64,000 nucleotides of DNA from Hsuehochloa calcarea (lineage: Eukaryota > Streptophyta > Magnoliopsida > Poales > Poaceae), in assembly GCA_036346395.1 (NCBI GenBank), contig CM070596.1, forward strand, positions 25,148,177 through 25,212,176, written 5' to 3'. The translations under genes and the position numbers were made by a program. Positions 33,512 to 45,900 of the stretch are shown one piece after another. Under the pieces are notes generated by a model, which saw only the letters and a program-made list of their open reading frames with translations, did no database searches and was not told the origin of the DNA. How positions within the stretch are numbered: position 1 is the stretch's first letter; each line of letters begins with the position of its first letter.

Positions 33512-36130
33512 AAATTCAATATCACACAAATTGCATGAAATTTATACAGTAGGTAGATTATGATTTTATGTGAAATAATTAGTTCAAGTGGAGTTCGTAT
33601 GTGAAAGTTATAGCATTCGAAAATCAGTGGGAAGAAAAATGATGAAAATTCAACTCCTATTGCTACAGTCGAAAATTAGTATTTTCGCAAAAATTTCTGG
33701 AGTAGTGGTGGAGATAATAATTTAAAAAATGGATAGATAATAGAATTATAAGAACAACCCAATTGGATTCATCCAATTTGGAGCTCAAATGAATTAGTTA
33801 TGAATTTTCAAAGTTAAAAGCATTTTCTAATGTAAAGATAATTCGAATTTGGATCAATTTCCAAAAACTATATGTTATGGGACATAAACATATTCTAAAA
33901 CTAGTTCCAATTAAATTTCATTAAAAATGAAAATTATCAAAGTTGGTTTCATTGGATTTGAAGTTAAAATGAATTAGTTAAGAATTTTTAAAGTTATTTG
34001 ATTTTTCAGTGCAAAATTAATTTGCTTCATATTTTCCAAAAGAATTAAATACTTTTTATACCGAGAGGAACCTAGCCATAGCTTATGATAAGTGGGGTCC
34101 AGTGTATAGTGTCAATTTTCATTTAAATTTCAAAATTAATTTCCTACTAACAGGTGGGCCCTACTTGTCATTGACCCGGTGCACAAAATATGTGTGAACC
34201 GAATGTCTATAAGCTCGGTCCACGGGTTCACTGTCCAGATTACTATGCACTTAAAGTACGCAAACCCACATGTAAGAGACTCACCAACCTTTTAAGACAA
34301 CCATTAATTGAATCCAAGTAATCATTAGCTTTAAATGATCGTGATTAACCCTAATGAGATCACTACAGTAACTGTCGGTCGTTGACCACAGAGGAGCGGT
34401 AGAGCCGGCTGTTGTCATGCTCGCCAGCGGTGAGGCAGCGACGCCCTGGGCCTGGAGTAAGCTAAAATGGATTGCCAGGGCTCGTGGCTACTTTCAGGAG
34501 GTGGCGTTGCCAGCGGAGGGGTACTGTGGCGCGTTGGCGTCGGAGTTGAGCGGAGAAGGTGTGTGCGGGTGTGACGGTGCTCGACGCAGAGGCTTCACCA
34601 GGGTAAATTGACGCCAGATCTAGGCTCCTGAGGCTGCTGCAACGCTGAAGGAGGGCATGGGGACCAAGGGCCTTCATCCTCAGCTCTGGCAGCGCCCGGG
34701 TGCGGTGGTGATGGCACATGCACGGCGACGACCCAAGTTAGGCGAAGAACTTCAACAGAAGGTGGTGAAAAATACTTATGGGACCCTTGTGAAGCTCACC
34801 CTGCACTTGATGGCGGTTTAGTGGGGCCAAGGCAGTCCGGCGACATGAGGTGACGGTGGCGCGGTGGAGGTCCTCGCGGCGGCGTTGCTTGGCTGAAGTA
34901 GAGCAGGTGAAGTAGAGCTTCAACCGGGGCTTGGAGAAGGATGAGGGAGCCAAGGAGATGCTCCAGAAACAAGGAATCACCACGGGGCTTGTCGGGGATG
35001 GTGCGGCGGTGCGGGTGGTGCGTTTGGCCGAGGTCGGGGACGAAAACGCTGCACTCCTTTGATTCTGAACAAAAACCCAATTAAACGCATAGACATGCTC
35101 AACACGACACAGCGAAGTAGATTGGCAAGGTCATGCAAGATAAGCTTACCCATGGCGCGTAGGGGCACGGGGGCGCGTGATGGCCACACCCGTCGAAGGG
35201 GAAGATGACATGTTCCCACCAGCTCGGTGGATGGAGAGGCTCCAGTCTGGTGAAAATGACAACAACGACGCACGAGGAGCACGAAGGAGGTGTCCTTGAC
35301 CAAAGGGGGGCGACAGTGGGGGTTCTCTCCTCTCCTTCTCGACGGGGCAGAGAGGGAGAAATGGGGTGACGTGAGGCGAAGGAGAGTGATAGAGGAAGGT
35401 CAGGGGAAGTATTTGAGGCTCGGGCGGTCCTTGAGGCGCGATGGCAGTGGTCGAAGTGGGCGGTGGCAGCAGGAGCTTGATCGAGCGGCTGCATGTGCGT
35501 GCACAGTGAGGAATGGTGAGATTGAGGGAAAGAGGAGAGATATGACAAGTGGGACCAGGTTGTCAGCAGCGGAGGCAAGCGACTCGAGTCAGGTCTGGTT
35601 CGGGCTGGGTCGGACCGCGTGGGTTTGAGTCCGGTCGGAAACAATGTATGGCGGGAATAGTGCTAGAATTTGGATTCAGTTTGACCAAGAAGCAACAGGT
35701 TTGACCAACACTTTAAAAATAGTAAATAAAATCTAAAAATTCTAAAAAATTTTGTGAGTGCTCTAAGTTTCAAGTAGAACCTAGAAAAATTTTCTTAAGA
35801 TATTGTACATGAACCTGTTCTTATAATCAATTCATTTGCAAATCTGCAATAGCAGGTTGGTTTGAATTTTGGTGAGGTCAGTTTGACTTATAAAAAAAAT
35901 AGGAAAATTCATATAAATTCAAGATGAATAATCTAGTATTTTAATAAATTATTTCTATTAACTTTAATGATTTTTTCTGGTTTCAAATTGAAGCTTGATG
36001 TCAACATAAAGTTTTAAATCCAGGGGGAACTTTAATACCAATAACAAAAGTTTAAAATTGTACCAAAAAATACATACATGATCAATGAGATGCTCAGGTA
36101 AACCAACTTAAGAATTTTGGGGACATTACA
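33512..36130 (-). repeat. LTR-like repeat copy B, right part
   Basis: This continues 16787-17633 across the CACTA insertion. It parallels copy A: AT-rich to about 34380, GC-rich 34380-35640, AT-rich to the end. It ends GGGGACATTACA at 36130, the complement of TGTAATGTCCCC. Open frames on both strands in the GC-rich part (for example 35099-35644 minus) have no recognisable domain and differ from the equivalent part of copy A, so they are not called genes. Confidence 0.55.
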
Positions 36131-36520
36131 ATCACCGAGTAGGAAGTTAGATATTTGTGATCTTCAGGAGCTGTAGCCAGGGCAGCAGCGGTCAAACCTA
36201 CACCTCGGGCAGTTAGACCACCTGGGCTCTGGTCAGACCGACCATCATCGATGGTCAAACCATCCTTCGGGACAGTGTGACCGGCTGTGCGCTGCTTTGG
36301 GCCATTTTGGTGTTTTTGGTTCTTTTGCTTCTGGGGTTCGTCAGTTTCAACGGAAGACTTCCGTTGTGCTTATGCTCTCTGATCTTCATGGCTCACATAG
36401 CTATTGAGGAGAAGAATAAGTTGAAATCAGCTGAGGGTCAAAAAAGAGAGTAGTTCCTATTAAGCCCCCTCTAGTCATTGTTCCAATCCAACAAGTGCTA
36501 TTAGATCCTGATTAGTTCAC
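36131..36520 (+). repeat. Fragment of a diverged Copia LTR, 3' end
   Basis: Palindromic GGTCAGACCG-like motifs, then AGCCCCCTCTAGTCATTG resembling the CACCCCCTAGTCGCC end of the main Copia LTR, then a degenerate primer site, AGTGCTATTAGATCC. It leads directly into a gag start at 36546. The 5' part of this LTR is missing. Confidence 0.65.
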
Positions 36521-36545
36521 TCTTGATCTTAGCCGATCACTGAAA

Positions 36546-37372
36546 ATGGCGATAGAGAAATACTCCATCAAGCCGCATGTCTTCTATGGGTTGTGCCTTT
36601 TGGAAGAATCGCATGCATGTCCACCTTCAGAGTGAAGGTCAAGCCATATATGAGGTTGTTCGAGCTCCGCTAGATTTGTCAGAGGTTGTTACGCTGGCTT
36701 CGGCGGCCCTCTTGGCTAACAACCACAGTGCAAAGAACCTCCTATATGTCGGGCTTGGTAGATAGGAGTATTACAGGATCTGTCACCTTGAGACCACATG
36801 CGGGATTTGGCACACCCTTGAGACTTACCACGAGGGTTCATCTCAAATCAAGCAAGTGCGCCAAACGGTCTTGAAGCGATAATACAACAAGTTTGAGATG
36901 GGTCCTAGCGAGAGCATCGATGATGTATTCACTCGCTTCAACAATGTGCTCAATCAGTTGAGAGCAGTCGACATCGAGTATTCTTAGTCCAAGAATGCAA
37001 CCCACCTCTTGGCTGCAATCAACACTAACGAGTGAGAGACGAAGGCTACTACCATTGAGGAGAATGTCAACTTGTCTGGTCTCACTTTGGAGTTGCTCTA
37101 TAGCAAGCTCAAGACTCGTGAGATCAAGAGGGTTGATCATCGTAAGAAGGAGAACATGGCCATGGTAGCCGACCCTCTCAAGAGATCTCTTGATGGCTCT
37201 TCTGACTTCGGGTTTTTCTCTTGCGTGTCTTTCTGCAATCAATGAAGAGGAACTTGAGTCCATCCCTGCACCCTAGTTAGCCCTCCTAGTCGAAAAGTTC
37301 TCACGCGTCTACAACAATGTGAGGAATAAGAAGAGAGATGGTCTGGTGAGATGCTATGAGTATGTGTACTGT
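36546..37372 (+). pseudogene. Diverged Copia gag fragment
   Basis: ATG at 36546 opens M-A-I-E-K-Y-S-I-K-P, matching the M-A-T-D-K-Y-S-T-K-P start at 5988. Further similarity includes F-W-K-N-R-M-H-V-H in place of Y-W-K-A-R-M-Q-A-Y and, near 37080-37125, L-E-L-L-Y-S-K-L-K-T-R-E-I. Frame changes and stops interrupt it throughout. It ends where a different LTR-like repeat begins (TGTCCCAAAATG at about 37373). Confidence 0.75.
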
Positions 37373-38783
37373 CCCAAAATGTGAGTTTTCAAAAATCTTT
37401 TGTGTAGATTAGGCTCCTGAAAAATTTCACCAAGTTTCCTTGAATTAATAAAGTTTAATTGAGAATTTCCAAAATTTAAACTATTTAATTTGACTAATGT
37501 AAACATCCATTAAATGAATTTTCCTTGTGTTACAAGGAATTTTTCTTGATTTTTTTGAATTTATTTGCTATTTACTTTGCCTCTTTTAAATTTCAGCCTT
37601 TTCTTAATTCCTAAATTAATTTCTTATTCCTATTTTCACTTGGGCCAAATTAGTCTAGACCATTACCTTTTCTCTCCCCTCCGGCCCACCTAAACCCTGC
37701 CCAGCCCCGCCTACCCACTTTGTCCCTCGTTCCTTCCCTGCCTCAGCTTGGGCCCACTTGGCAGCCGCACCACCGACGCTGCACCCGCGTGCGCCATGAA
37801 CTCCTTTGTGCCACTGTCCGGGTTCCACACGCCATCTCCTCCTGAAGCCTTAAAAGGGCGCCACCCCGTGCACATGTGCTCCACACCGACCCGTTGCCCC
37901 TCATGTCGTAGCCGCCTCCTCTAGAGACACCTCCTAGAGCCGCCGTCTCGGTCATCTTCCCAATAGCCAGCGCCAGTCTTCGTCATCGTTCCTCCACCAT
38001 GGAAGCTTCCTGAGCCACCGTAGCCGCGTCATCGGCTCCACCTTGACCCCCTCCGCCATTTGCGCCCCCATCACCGAAGGTCCTAAGCCCATGTTCGCTG
38101 TCGCCCACTTCATCTTCCTCGCTTCTGGCCACGCCCACGACGGCCGAAACACCTTCATCGCATTCCCCACCGCCGTGGTTAGTCCCTCACAAATCTCCTT
38201 GCGTCATCTCGTGTATCATCTCCAGATCTATCTTTCACATCCCATGATTCCAAGTTTCATCCATCGTACGCCGTGATTCTTCCTTTCGCTCTCATCTCTG
38301 GCCGTCGCCTTTCACCGGACGTTCCTCGTCACTCTAGTGATATGCGCCACTCATCGACCCCACCTGTCGCCCGGGCATCCCTCCTCTTTGTCGCCGTCGA
38401 GCAGGCCGTCGTCATTGTTTTCCTCAAAACCAACGATTGACGTCATTCCTGACCGCCACAACCGCGTCACCACCACCACCTTGTTGCCCTCTTTCTGTTT
38501 TTCCCATCCACTTACGCCACTGGCCGCTAGCTCTAGCGAGCCCCGTCTGCCACCATGCTGCCAGTGCCACCTCTGTCGCCTCCCCATGTTCTTGCTAAGT
38601 CATGCGCATGTGGAAGCCACATCGCTGCCACCTCAGCCATCCCTACCTCGTCATCGTCCATGTGTCAGCCACTCAACCAAAACCCCTTGATCCCATCCCG
38701 CATGGACTTGGTCTGTCATGAACTAAGTCAATGTCACATGGGCTCTACATGTCATTCCATTATTCCATGCACTCGATCCACCA
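37373..38783 (+). repeat. LTR-like repeat, plus orientation, copy 1
   Basis: It starts TGTCCCAAAATGTGAGTTTTC and runs through AT-rich DNA into a CCGCC/CACC-rich GC island. Layout and many words match the following copy at 38784. Open frames in the GC-rich part (for example 38337-38690) are Pro/Ser/His-rich low-complexity translations without a domain. Confidence 0.5.
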
Positions 38784-39879
38784 TTGTAACATCCTAATTT
38801 TTTTGGTCTTTTTGAAATTTTCAAAATAAAAGGAATCAATTGAATTTTATTGAGTTGTTTAAAGTTTAATTTGAAATTTCAAAAATTAAATCAATTTAAT
38901 ATGAATAAATCGAACTTCAATTAAATTCAAAACTAATTTATTTGATTTTCTAGATTGTTCTTATTTTTCCCAAGTTCTTTTGCTATTTCTTTGAGTTCAA
39001 TTAAATTTATTTCTTTTCTTTTTCCCAAAATTTATTCCCGTGTTGAAAATTTTAATTTTAATTAATTATTTTAAAAGTGTTGGATTTTATTTGGAGTTCC
39101 TGCAATTATTTAAATCCTAGTCCGTAATTCAAATCCAAATTCCAATTATCAATTCAAATCTAGTTTCCAAATCCAAATTCAAATTTTGTAATTTGAATTT
39201 TTCCATGAATTATCTTTGGGTCGAGCCCAACTCTTTTTCTCCGGCCTACTTCTTTTTTTCCTTTTTTTTCTTCTTTTTCCCTTTTCCTTTTCTTCTTTCT
39301 TTCTTCTTTCTTTCCTTTCCCTCTATGTCAGCTTGCTCTGTCCCGAGCTGGCGCCCAGGCAGTGCTGCACCCGGGCGCCCCTTGGCCCCGACCACTGCCC
39401 ACACCGCCTGTACCCCGGTCGTGCCGAGTGCATCCCGCCCTTCGATCGTCTTTGTGCTCGTCCGCTTTGCGACGTGTGCCTGAACCCCATTAGGTGAGCT
39501 GCTGCATTGCACGCCTTGAGCCCACCGCCGCCTCGCCATGACCCATGCGACCGGCCGTCTTGCCGGTTGAAACCGCCCTGTCATCACTAACGCCATCAAT
39601 GCCCCTCATCACCACTCCTTAATGCATCGTCATTTCCCGTCACCCTAGTCAATGCTGAACCAACCACTACGACATCCATGCCGCTCATGTCTGCTCCATT
39701 CGGTGTCTTTGCCCTATAAAGCGAGCAGTAGAAACCCCCTTGCCCCCTCTTCATTTTTTTTCCCAAGCACCATCGTCTACCTCGACTCCATTCAGCCGGA
39801 AAGCCCGTCATCGCTGCCTTCTTCCTCAAGTCCGGCATGCCACGTTCACCCCGAATTTGTGCCCAGAATCGATTTCTTA
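38784..39879 (+). repeat. LTR-like repeat, plus orientation, copy 2
   Basis: It starts TGTAACATCCTAATTTTT, the same type of LTR start seen in reverse at 16786 and 36130. The AT-rich then GC-rich order is repeated. A pyrimidine run of T and C (39230-39325) produces long Phe-rich or Lys-rich artefact frames. No gene is recognised. Confidence 0.55.
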
Positions 39880-41045
39880 GTCTATTGTTGTGTAGGAGTT
39901 TTAATCGTCAACGACGATTAACGACAAGGATGATTGGGACTAGGCTTAGAGAGTTGAGGTCTAGAACGATTGAGGATGTCGGGTGAAGTCATTGTACTCA
40001 AGCATGGCACAAAATGTATAAGGATGTCGATATTGGAGTTTGGTGCAACGGGGTTCGATCAAGCGGCGCGGGGGTTGGTGCAAGTGTCATGGTGGTTTCG
40101 GTGGGAGCCGAATGGGAGAGACTTGCCGACATGAAGAGAATCGTTTATCAACTTACACGTGGTGAACCATGGGATTGCTTTACGACGATTGGACTCGGTC
40201 TTTTGAGAAGAATCGAAAAGGAGTATTTTGGTAACTTCACCGAAACACTGCCTTTGTGACCTTTGGCAAAACCGCGACGCAATACAACACAAGGAGGGGT
40301 GGTTTAGGTCAAGAGAATATGGAGTTCACGAAGAGATGGATGCGGGAAGACCCAGTTCATCATCCGCTTTGAGAAGCGTGCGTGAGTGTAGACCCGTTTG
40401 TGTGTGGGGGCTTAACGGGTGTCCATTAGGGTTTTCTCTCTAATCCTAGCCTCCACTATAAAATAGAGAGGTGTAGGATTTGCCATCTTAAGCCTTTCCA
40501 TGTGTAAACTCTAATTTGTGATTTGGAGGAAAGTAGAGTAAAAGAGGCTAGGGTTTGTGAGAAATGGATTGATTGAGTGCTCAAGTGTTGAGCTTTCATC
40601 CTCCATAGTGGAGTAGTTGTAATCCAATAATTTTCTCAAATCAATCCAAGCAAGATTTCCTCAAGATGAGTTTCTTCTTTTCTTGCTCTCTCTTTGATAC
40701 CTTTTGGGATTTTATTTGTTTCTTTGGTTTTCTTGGTATTTATGCTGTGATCTAGCTTGCTAGGACATGTGAGAATACATGTAGGATCACCATCCACCCA
40801 CGAGTAAGTTTTTTTATTATCAAAGTTTGAATTTCCTCGGATCTTGTGTCTTCTCGACCTCATCTAAGAGATTCGTGGAACCTTGGATTTGATTGTCCCG
40901 ATCGTCGATTATAATAGGTTTATGACGTTCCAAGGATTTGGGTCACCGACTTGGAAGTTAGATCTTTTTGTGATCATCTCGGGCTAGGCACAGAGCACTA
41001 GCGGTCAGACCGCCACTCAGGGGAGGTCAGATCGGCCGTGTGCCA
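39880..41045 (+). repeat. Diverged Copia LTR fragment with TATA box
   Basis: This aligns with the main Copia LTR from its TCAACGAC-GGGACTA block through TATAAAATAG (about 40457), the TGAGCT-CCTCC block and the palindromic GGTCAGACCGCC cluster at about 41000-41040. It overlaps in content with 36131-36290, so together the pieces would cover most of one LTR. Its 5' and 3' ends are lost. Confidence 0.65.
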
Positions 41046-42790
41046 AGGAGCTAGAAATAATGTCCTTCCATACACGTCTATTGTTATGAATCAAATACTA
41101 GTATGGATAGGTCCAAGTGTTGCTCAGGAACCAGAATGCTCTCAGATTTGAATCATGGAGCTATTGTTGCTGATTACAAAAAGGTGTCGAACCACACCTT
41201 GATATACTGCATTAAGTATTTACTAGTAGAGTGCCCGTGCGTTACAACGAAATACGAATCCTGTCTTTACATGATATAACCAATTTGATAATTGAAATGT
41301 TTTTATCTAAATTGTTTGATTTATGCATAGAGTTAAGGATGCCCATGATAGTGTGTAGTGGATGCTTTACTATATAAAGATGCATAATATGTGACTAAGT
41401 TCTGTTCATTGCAAATAATTTTTCAAAAGTTCATTGCAAATAATTGTGAGCATCAACCAGGCATGCATCTAGACATCATCTCATAAAGCATTGTCTTACA
41501 TTCTCCATTCGTCATTCAACTCATTACATCTCAGATCATCACAGCACAAGTACAAGCACAGCATGAACCAGTAGATTAGAGGGGGATTCAATCTTAACTA
41601 GTGTAGGGCCAGAGCGGAGAGGAAGAGTGAGGTTCTGGGAGACCAATGGAGGTCCCCCAAGACTGACATGGCCCACAGCGGCGCCATGGTGGCGAAGTCG
41701 AGCGACGACAGCGCCGAGCGATTGTGGGCGAGTTGCAATAGTGAGGAGCCATGGAGGGATTCGGATCGAGTAGATTGAGGTCAGGGAAGCAAGGGAAACA
41801 AAGGAGGAGGTCACACATGGCCTAGGATCGCTGGCAATGGCCTGTGAGGCGGCGTGTGTCGGGCGGTGGCGCCATTAGGGAGGCGGCGCTCGAGTGGTTT
41901 AAGCGGTGGATCTCGAGGGAGCTAGGGGAAGCCATCAGGAAGGCGAGGTTGGCGGCATCGGCATGCGCAAGAGCGGTGGAGCCAGGTAGCAATGGCGGAA
42001 GGAGGGAGGCGCGTGGCGGTGGTGATCACGAGAAGAGGAAGGAGAACGTGACACGAGAGGAGTTCACCAAGGGAAAAGTTTCCTTTGTGCAGAGGCGATG
42101 ATTTCCCTCAGTGGAAACGAGGGGTATTTGCCCGGGGAATCGACCTTGCTCTGTCGTCCAAATCACCAGTTCGACCGACCCAGGGAAATTTCCCATGGGG
42201 CTTTTGGACCACGGGATCGGGACGGGATCTCAGGCGGGAATGGTGCTCCCAAACAAGCCCTGAGCGTACAAGCGGATTTGCCCATCAAGATAATATCGAC
42301 CAGCATCATTTTGGGAGGTTTTTCTAGTGAAAAAGGATTTTCACTCGTGCTCCACTTACTTCGTCTGATCTTCTCCGGGTAGACGCTCCTACCCATCTCC
42401 AGCTACCCGCCTCCATCATCGGCGATAGATATGTCATCCAACAATCGCTACATTGCCTACTCCCCATCGCCTCCCACATCATCACCACTAACCAATAAAT
42501 TATTTTTAAGTAGTAAAGAAAAACAAAAGATTGTACTTTTGAACCGCGAAGTTAAAAAAGGTATACACATCGAATTGGTTTGAAAAGAGATCCGGATCTT
42601 CTGATGTAATGCAGAGGATCACTATGTAAACAGTATCTGTGAGCGTGTGAATATTGTAGCAATAGTGGAAAATCAAATATAATTTTTTTTTATTGTTGAA
42701 GGTACCGTAGCTATTGATATAAAGGCCGTGAAAATCGCTTCCGTTAAGCATCCTGAATCCTCTGCGTTGAAGATCCATTTCATCTGCTAA
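41046..42790. other. Intergenic DNA upstream of RPT3
   Basis: No gene recognised. A GC-rich stretch (41620-42370) gives overlapping open frames on both strands without domains. TACTAGTAGAGTGCCCGTGCG near 41222 is a word often seen at ends of grass repeats, but its element is not defined here. The last 200 bp are the likely promoter of RPT3. Confidence 0.4.
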
Positions 42791-42957
42791 GAACTCATGA
42801 AACCTCACGGATATATCTGGAGCTGCCGCATGCTCTTTCCCTTCCCTTCTTCCAAGCAAACCCCTCTATTTGTTCCCATCCCCGTCGCCTCCCAGTTTAT
42901 TCCCACGCCCTCTCCTCTCCCGAGTCCCGATCCGTCCCCAAACCCGAGCACAACTCG

Positions 42958-42981
42958 AAACCCTAACCCTAACCCTAAACT
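42958..42981 (+). promoter_or_regulatory. Telo-box array in the RPT3 leader
   Basis: Three consecutive CCCTAA units (AACCCTAACCCTAACCCTAAA type) lie immediately before the start codon at 42987. Telo-boxes (AAACCCTAA) are common near the 5' ends of plant housekeeping and ribosomal genes. A role here is inferred from position only. Confidence 0.6.
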
Positions 42982-42986
42982 CCGCG

Positions 42987-45900
42987 ATGTCGGCCATCGC
43001 CGCCGCCCCGACCGCTCCCGCGGCCCTCCCGGCGGCGCCCCCGCCTTCCTACCCCGCCACCTCCGCCCCCTCCGCCTCCGCCGCCACCACCGAGGACGAC
43101 GACGACCTCTACGGCCGCCGCAAGTCGCTCCAGCGCCACATGGAATTTGTAGAGATACAGGAGGAATACGTCAAGGACGAGCAGAAGAACCTGAAGCGCG
43201 AGCTGCTGCGAGCGCAGGAGGAGGTGAAGCGGATCCAGTCCGTGCCTCTCGTCATCGGCCAGTTCATGGAGATGGTCGACGGTAACAACGGCATCGTGGG
43301 ATCCACCACCGGGAGCAACTACTACGTGCGGATCCTGAGCACCATCAACCGCGAGCTGTTGAAGCCGTCGGCGTCCGTCGCCCTGCACCGCCACTCCAAC
43401 GCGCTCGTCGACGTGCTGCCGCCCGAGGCGGACTCCAGCATCTCGCTGCTCGGGTCATCGGAGAAGCCCAACGTCATGTATAATGTGAGTATCTGCAGCA
43501 ATTTCTCTGATCCGTATGAACACTAGGTTGATTTGATGTTTTATTAGTTGATCCGTCAGTTTGGAACCGTAATTTGTCGGTGTCCTTGATTACAGTAGGA
43601 TCCTGACAAGTCGGGTCTCAACATGATGATTTTTTTTCCTTTCATAGCAAATTTTGAAGATAAATAATAGGGTGAGTTTTTTTAGCATAATTGTAAACAG
43701 TGGAAATTTGAGCAGTGGGATTGGTTGAAAGTTTGATGCACCTGTGGGCTTCGTACAATTTGGGCCTAGTTGATGCAGACTATGGACTTCTAGTTGTAAG
43801 GGCAATTTTGAGTTTATTTTTGAATTGGTAGTTTCAGTGAATGTTTTAGATGCTTTGTGAATGTAAGGGAGTTTGTTAGACATTGGAAGTGTGTTTTGGC
43901 AATTCTGTGCATAAACAATGAGGTATCACCTCTAAACTTTGCAATTTATATGTTGGCATGTAAAAGTGTCATGTTTCTTTGTATTTCTTGAAGGATATTT
44001 TTGCGTTTTTGGTAATTACATTCACAAATGGGGTTCTTGCTACAGAGTCCATAAGATGCTGGAGTCAGTTTTGAAACACTGTTGTAGTTAGACTGACAGT
44101 TGAAATTTAAGATTTTCTGGCAGTTTATTACTCTCACTAGTGCACTTCTCTCTGGTGGTATAAACCTCTGTTACCAAAATAGCAGAGGATCTAAAAAAAT
44201 ACCATAGTAGTGCAGAATTGATTGCATAATATTTGGCCTTGGAAAACATAGGTATATAATGGTTTGGCTTTTATACTGTTTGGGCATTTTGAACTTTTTA
44301 CTTCAACTTGTTTCGATCAATGTTATGATTTGAACTAATTTTGAAAGGGGTCAATCTCTTTTTTTCCTTATTTTTATGGTTTTAAGAGTATCACAGAGAT
44401 GTTTAACTATAAATAATTAATATTCGAAGTTAACCAAGATTGGGCAGTTTATCTCAATTTTACTGAGGCTAAGAACTGTGCGCATGATGTGAGATAAAAT
44501 TTGCATGTTGCGGACTGTATATCTTTGTTGCTTACTGTACTTGATTCTTACAGTGCCTAAAATGAAATCTATAACAATATGTTGCTTTCTGATTATGTTC
44601 AGGATATTGGTGGATGTGACATCCAAAAACAAGAAATTCGGGAGGCTGTTGAGTTACCCTTGACACATCATGAGTTGTACAAACAGATTGGTATTGATCC
44701 TCCAAGAGGGGTGCTTCTGTATGGTCCTCCAGGAACTGGCAAGACCATGCTCGCCAAAGCTGTGGCGCATCACACTACCGCTGCTTTTATCAGAGTTGTT
44801 GGCTCAGAGTTTGTGCAGAAGTATTTGGGTGAGGTAAGTTGGAATTATTGTAACATGAATTTATATACCTGGATGGATCTCTCCATTCCATCCTTTTGTT
44901 CTTACAAATAAAATAACTATTTGTTCACTTTGACTGCTTAACATGTAAACAATTTTACTTATACCCTTGTCTATGACTAAATGATGAATGCTTCCTGGTA
45001 ACATCAATTTAAGCGTTTTAGGTCTGCTAAAAAAGTCAGCCCATAAAAGAATGTGCTGAAAAAAATAGACAAATTTCTATGACTAAAGAATGTGATGAAT
45101 GTTTCCTATACAAAAGTTAAAATACTCAGCAGAATGTGTTAACAGTTGGTTAGGTTGCCTAGTGTATTCTCAAGCAGAGAAAACTATATCATTTCGGAAA
45201 ATTTATTGGACCCCACCGATAGAACTGGTAACCGCCGGTTACCGGAAATTTTGGTAAATTTTTGGACGAAATTTTTTAATTGAAATTCGAATTTTCAGAT
45301 GTGAAAACAAAATTTATCTAAATTTTGAATTGAAATTTGAATTTGGATGAAAATGAGATAAAACCGAAATTTTTTACCCGGCATGAAATTTTATCGGACC
45401 CACCGATAACGCCGGTAACCACCGGTTACGGGCGAAATTTCGTCGATAGAATTTTCCATGTTCTCAAGTTGCCCAGTTTGTTGAAACTGACTATCTGTTT
45501 GAACTGAAGCATTCTGGGGACTGGTTGCACAAGGCCATAGCTAGAATAACTGCCTATGTGGTGTCTGTGAACATCTCACTGCATCCTGGATATAACTGCT
45601 TTTGTATTCTGTGTACAACCCATATATCTTGCATTTAAAATTTAAAATTATCATTTGTTACCGTGCATTACCCAGAAAGCTAACTACTGTTAATTTACAC
45701 TTAATGCTTTCACTGATGTTATGCATATGTCGTGCTTAATGTTTTGGTTATTAAGTGATTGTCCGTACATTCTTATGGTTTGCACAAGAATTTGCCATGT
45801 GAGGCTTTTCTTTGGTTTGTTCAACAAGACTTATTAGTTCCATTCCTGTTGGAATCGTGTTCATTTATCTCATCTTTAGGGCCCAAGGATGGTTCGAGAT

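Noticed and set aside
34977..35644. Long minus-strand open frames in the GC-rich part of repeat copy B
   Set aside because: They have no recognisable domain and are not kept in the equivalent part of copy A (15120-16250). GC-rich DNA produces such frames by chance.
39193..39599. Phe-rich and Lys-rich open frames
   Set aside because: They are translations of the T/C run at 39230-39325 and its complement, not proteins.
41539..42396. Several 75-95-codon open frames upstream of RPT3
   Set aside because: They overlap on both strands, have no domain and no splice or start context.
42797..43285. Open frames overlapping RPT3 exon 1 on both strands (also 42975-43394 minus)
   Set aside because: They are out-of-frame translations of the GC-rich first exon; the real frame is fixed by family similarity and by the exon phases.
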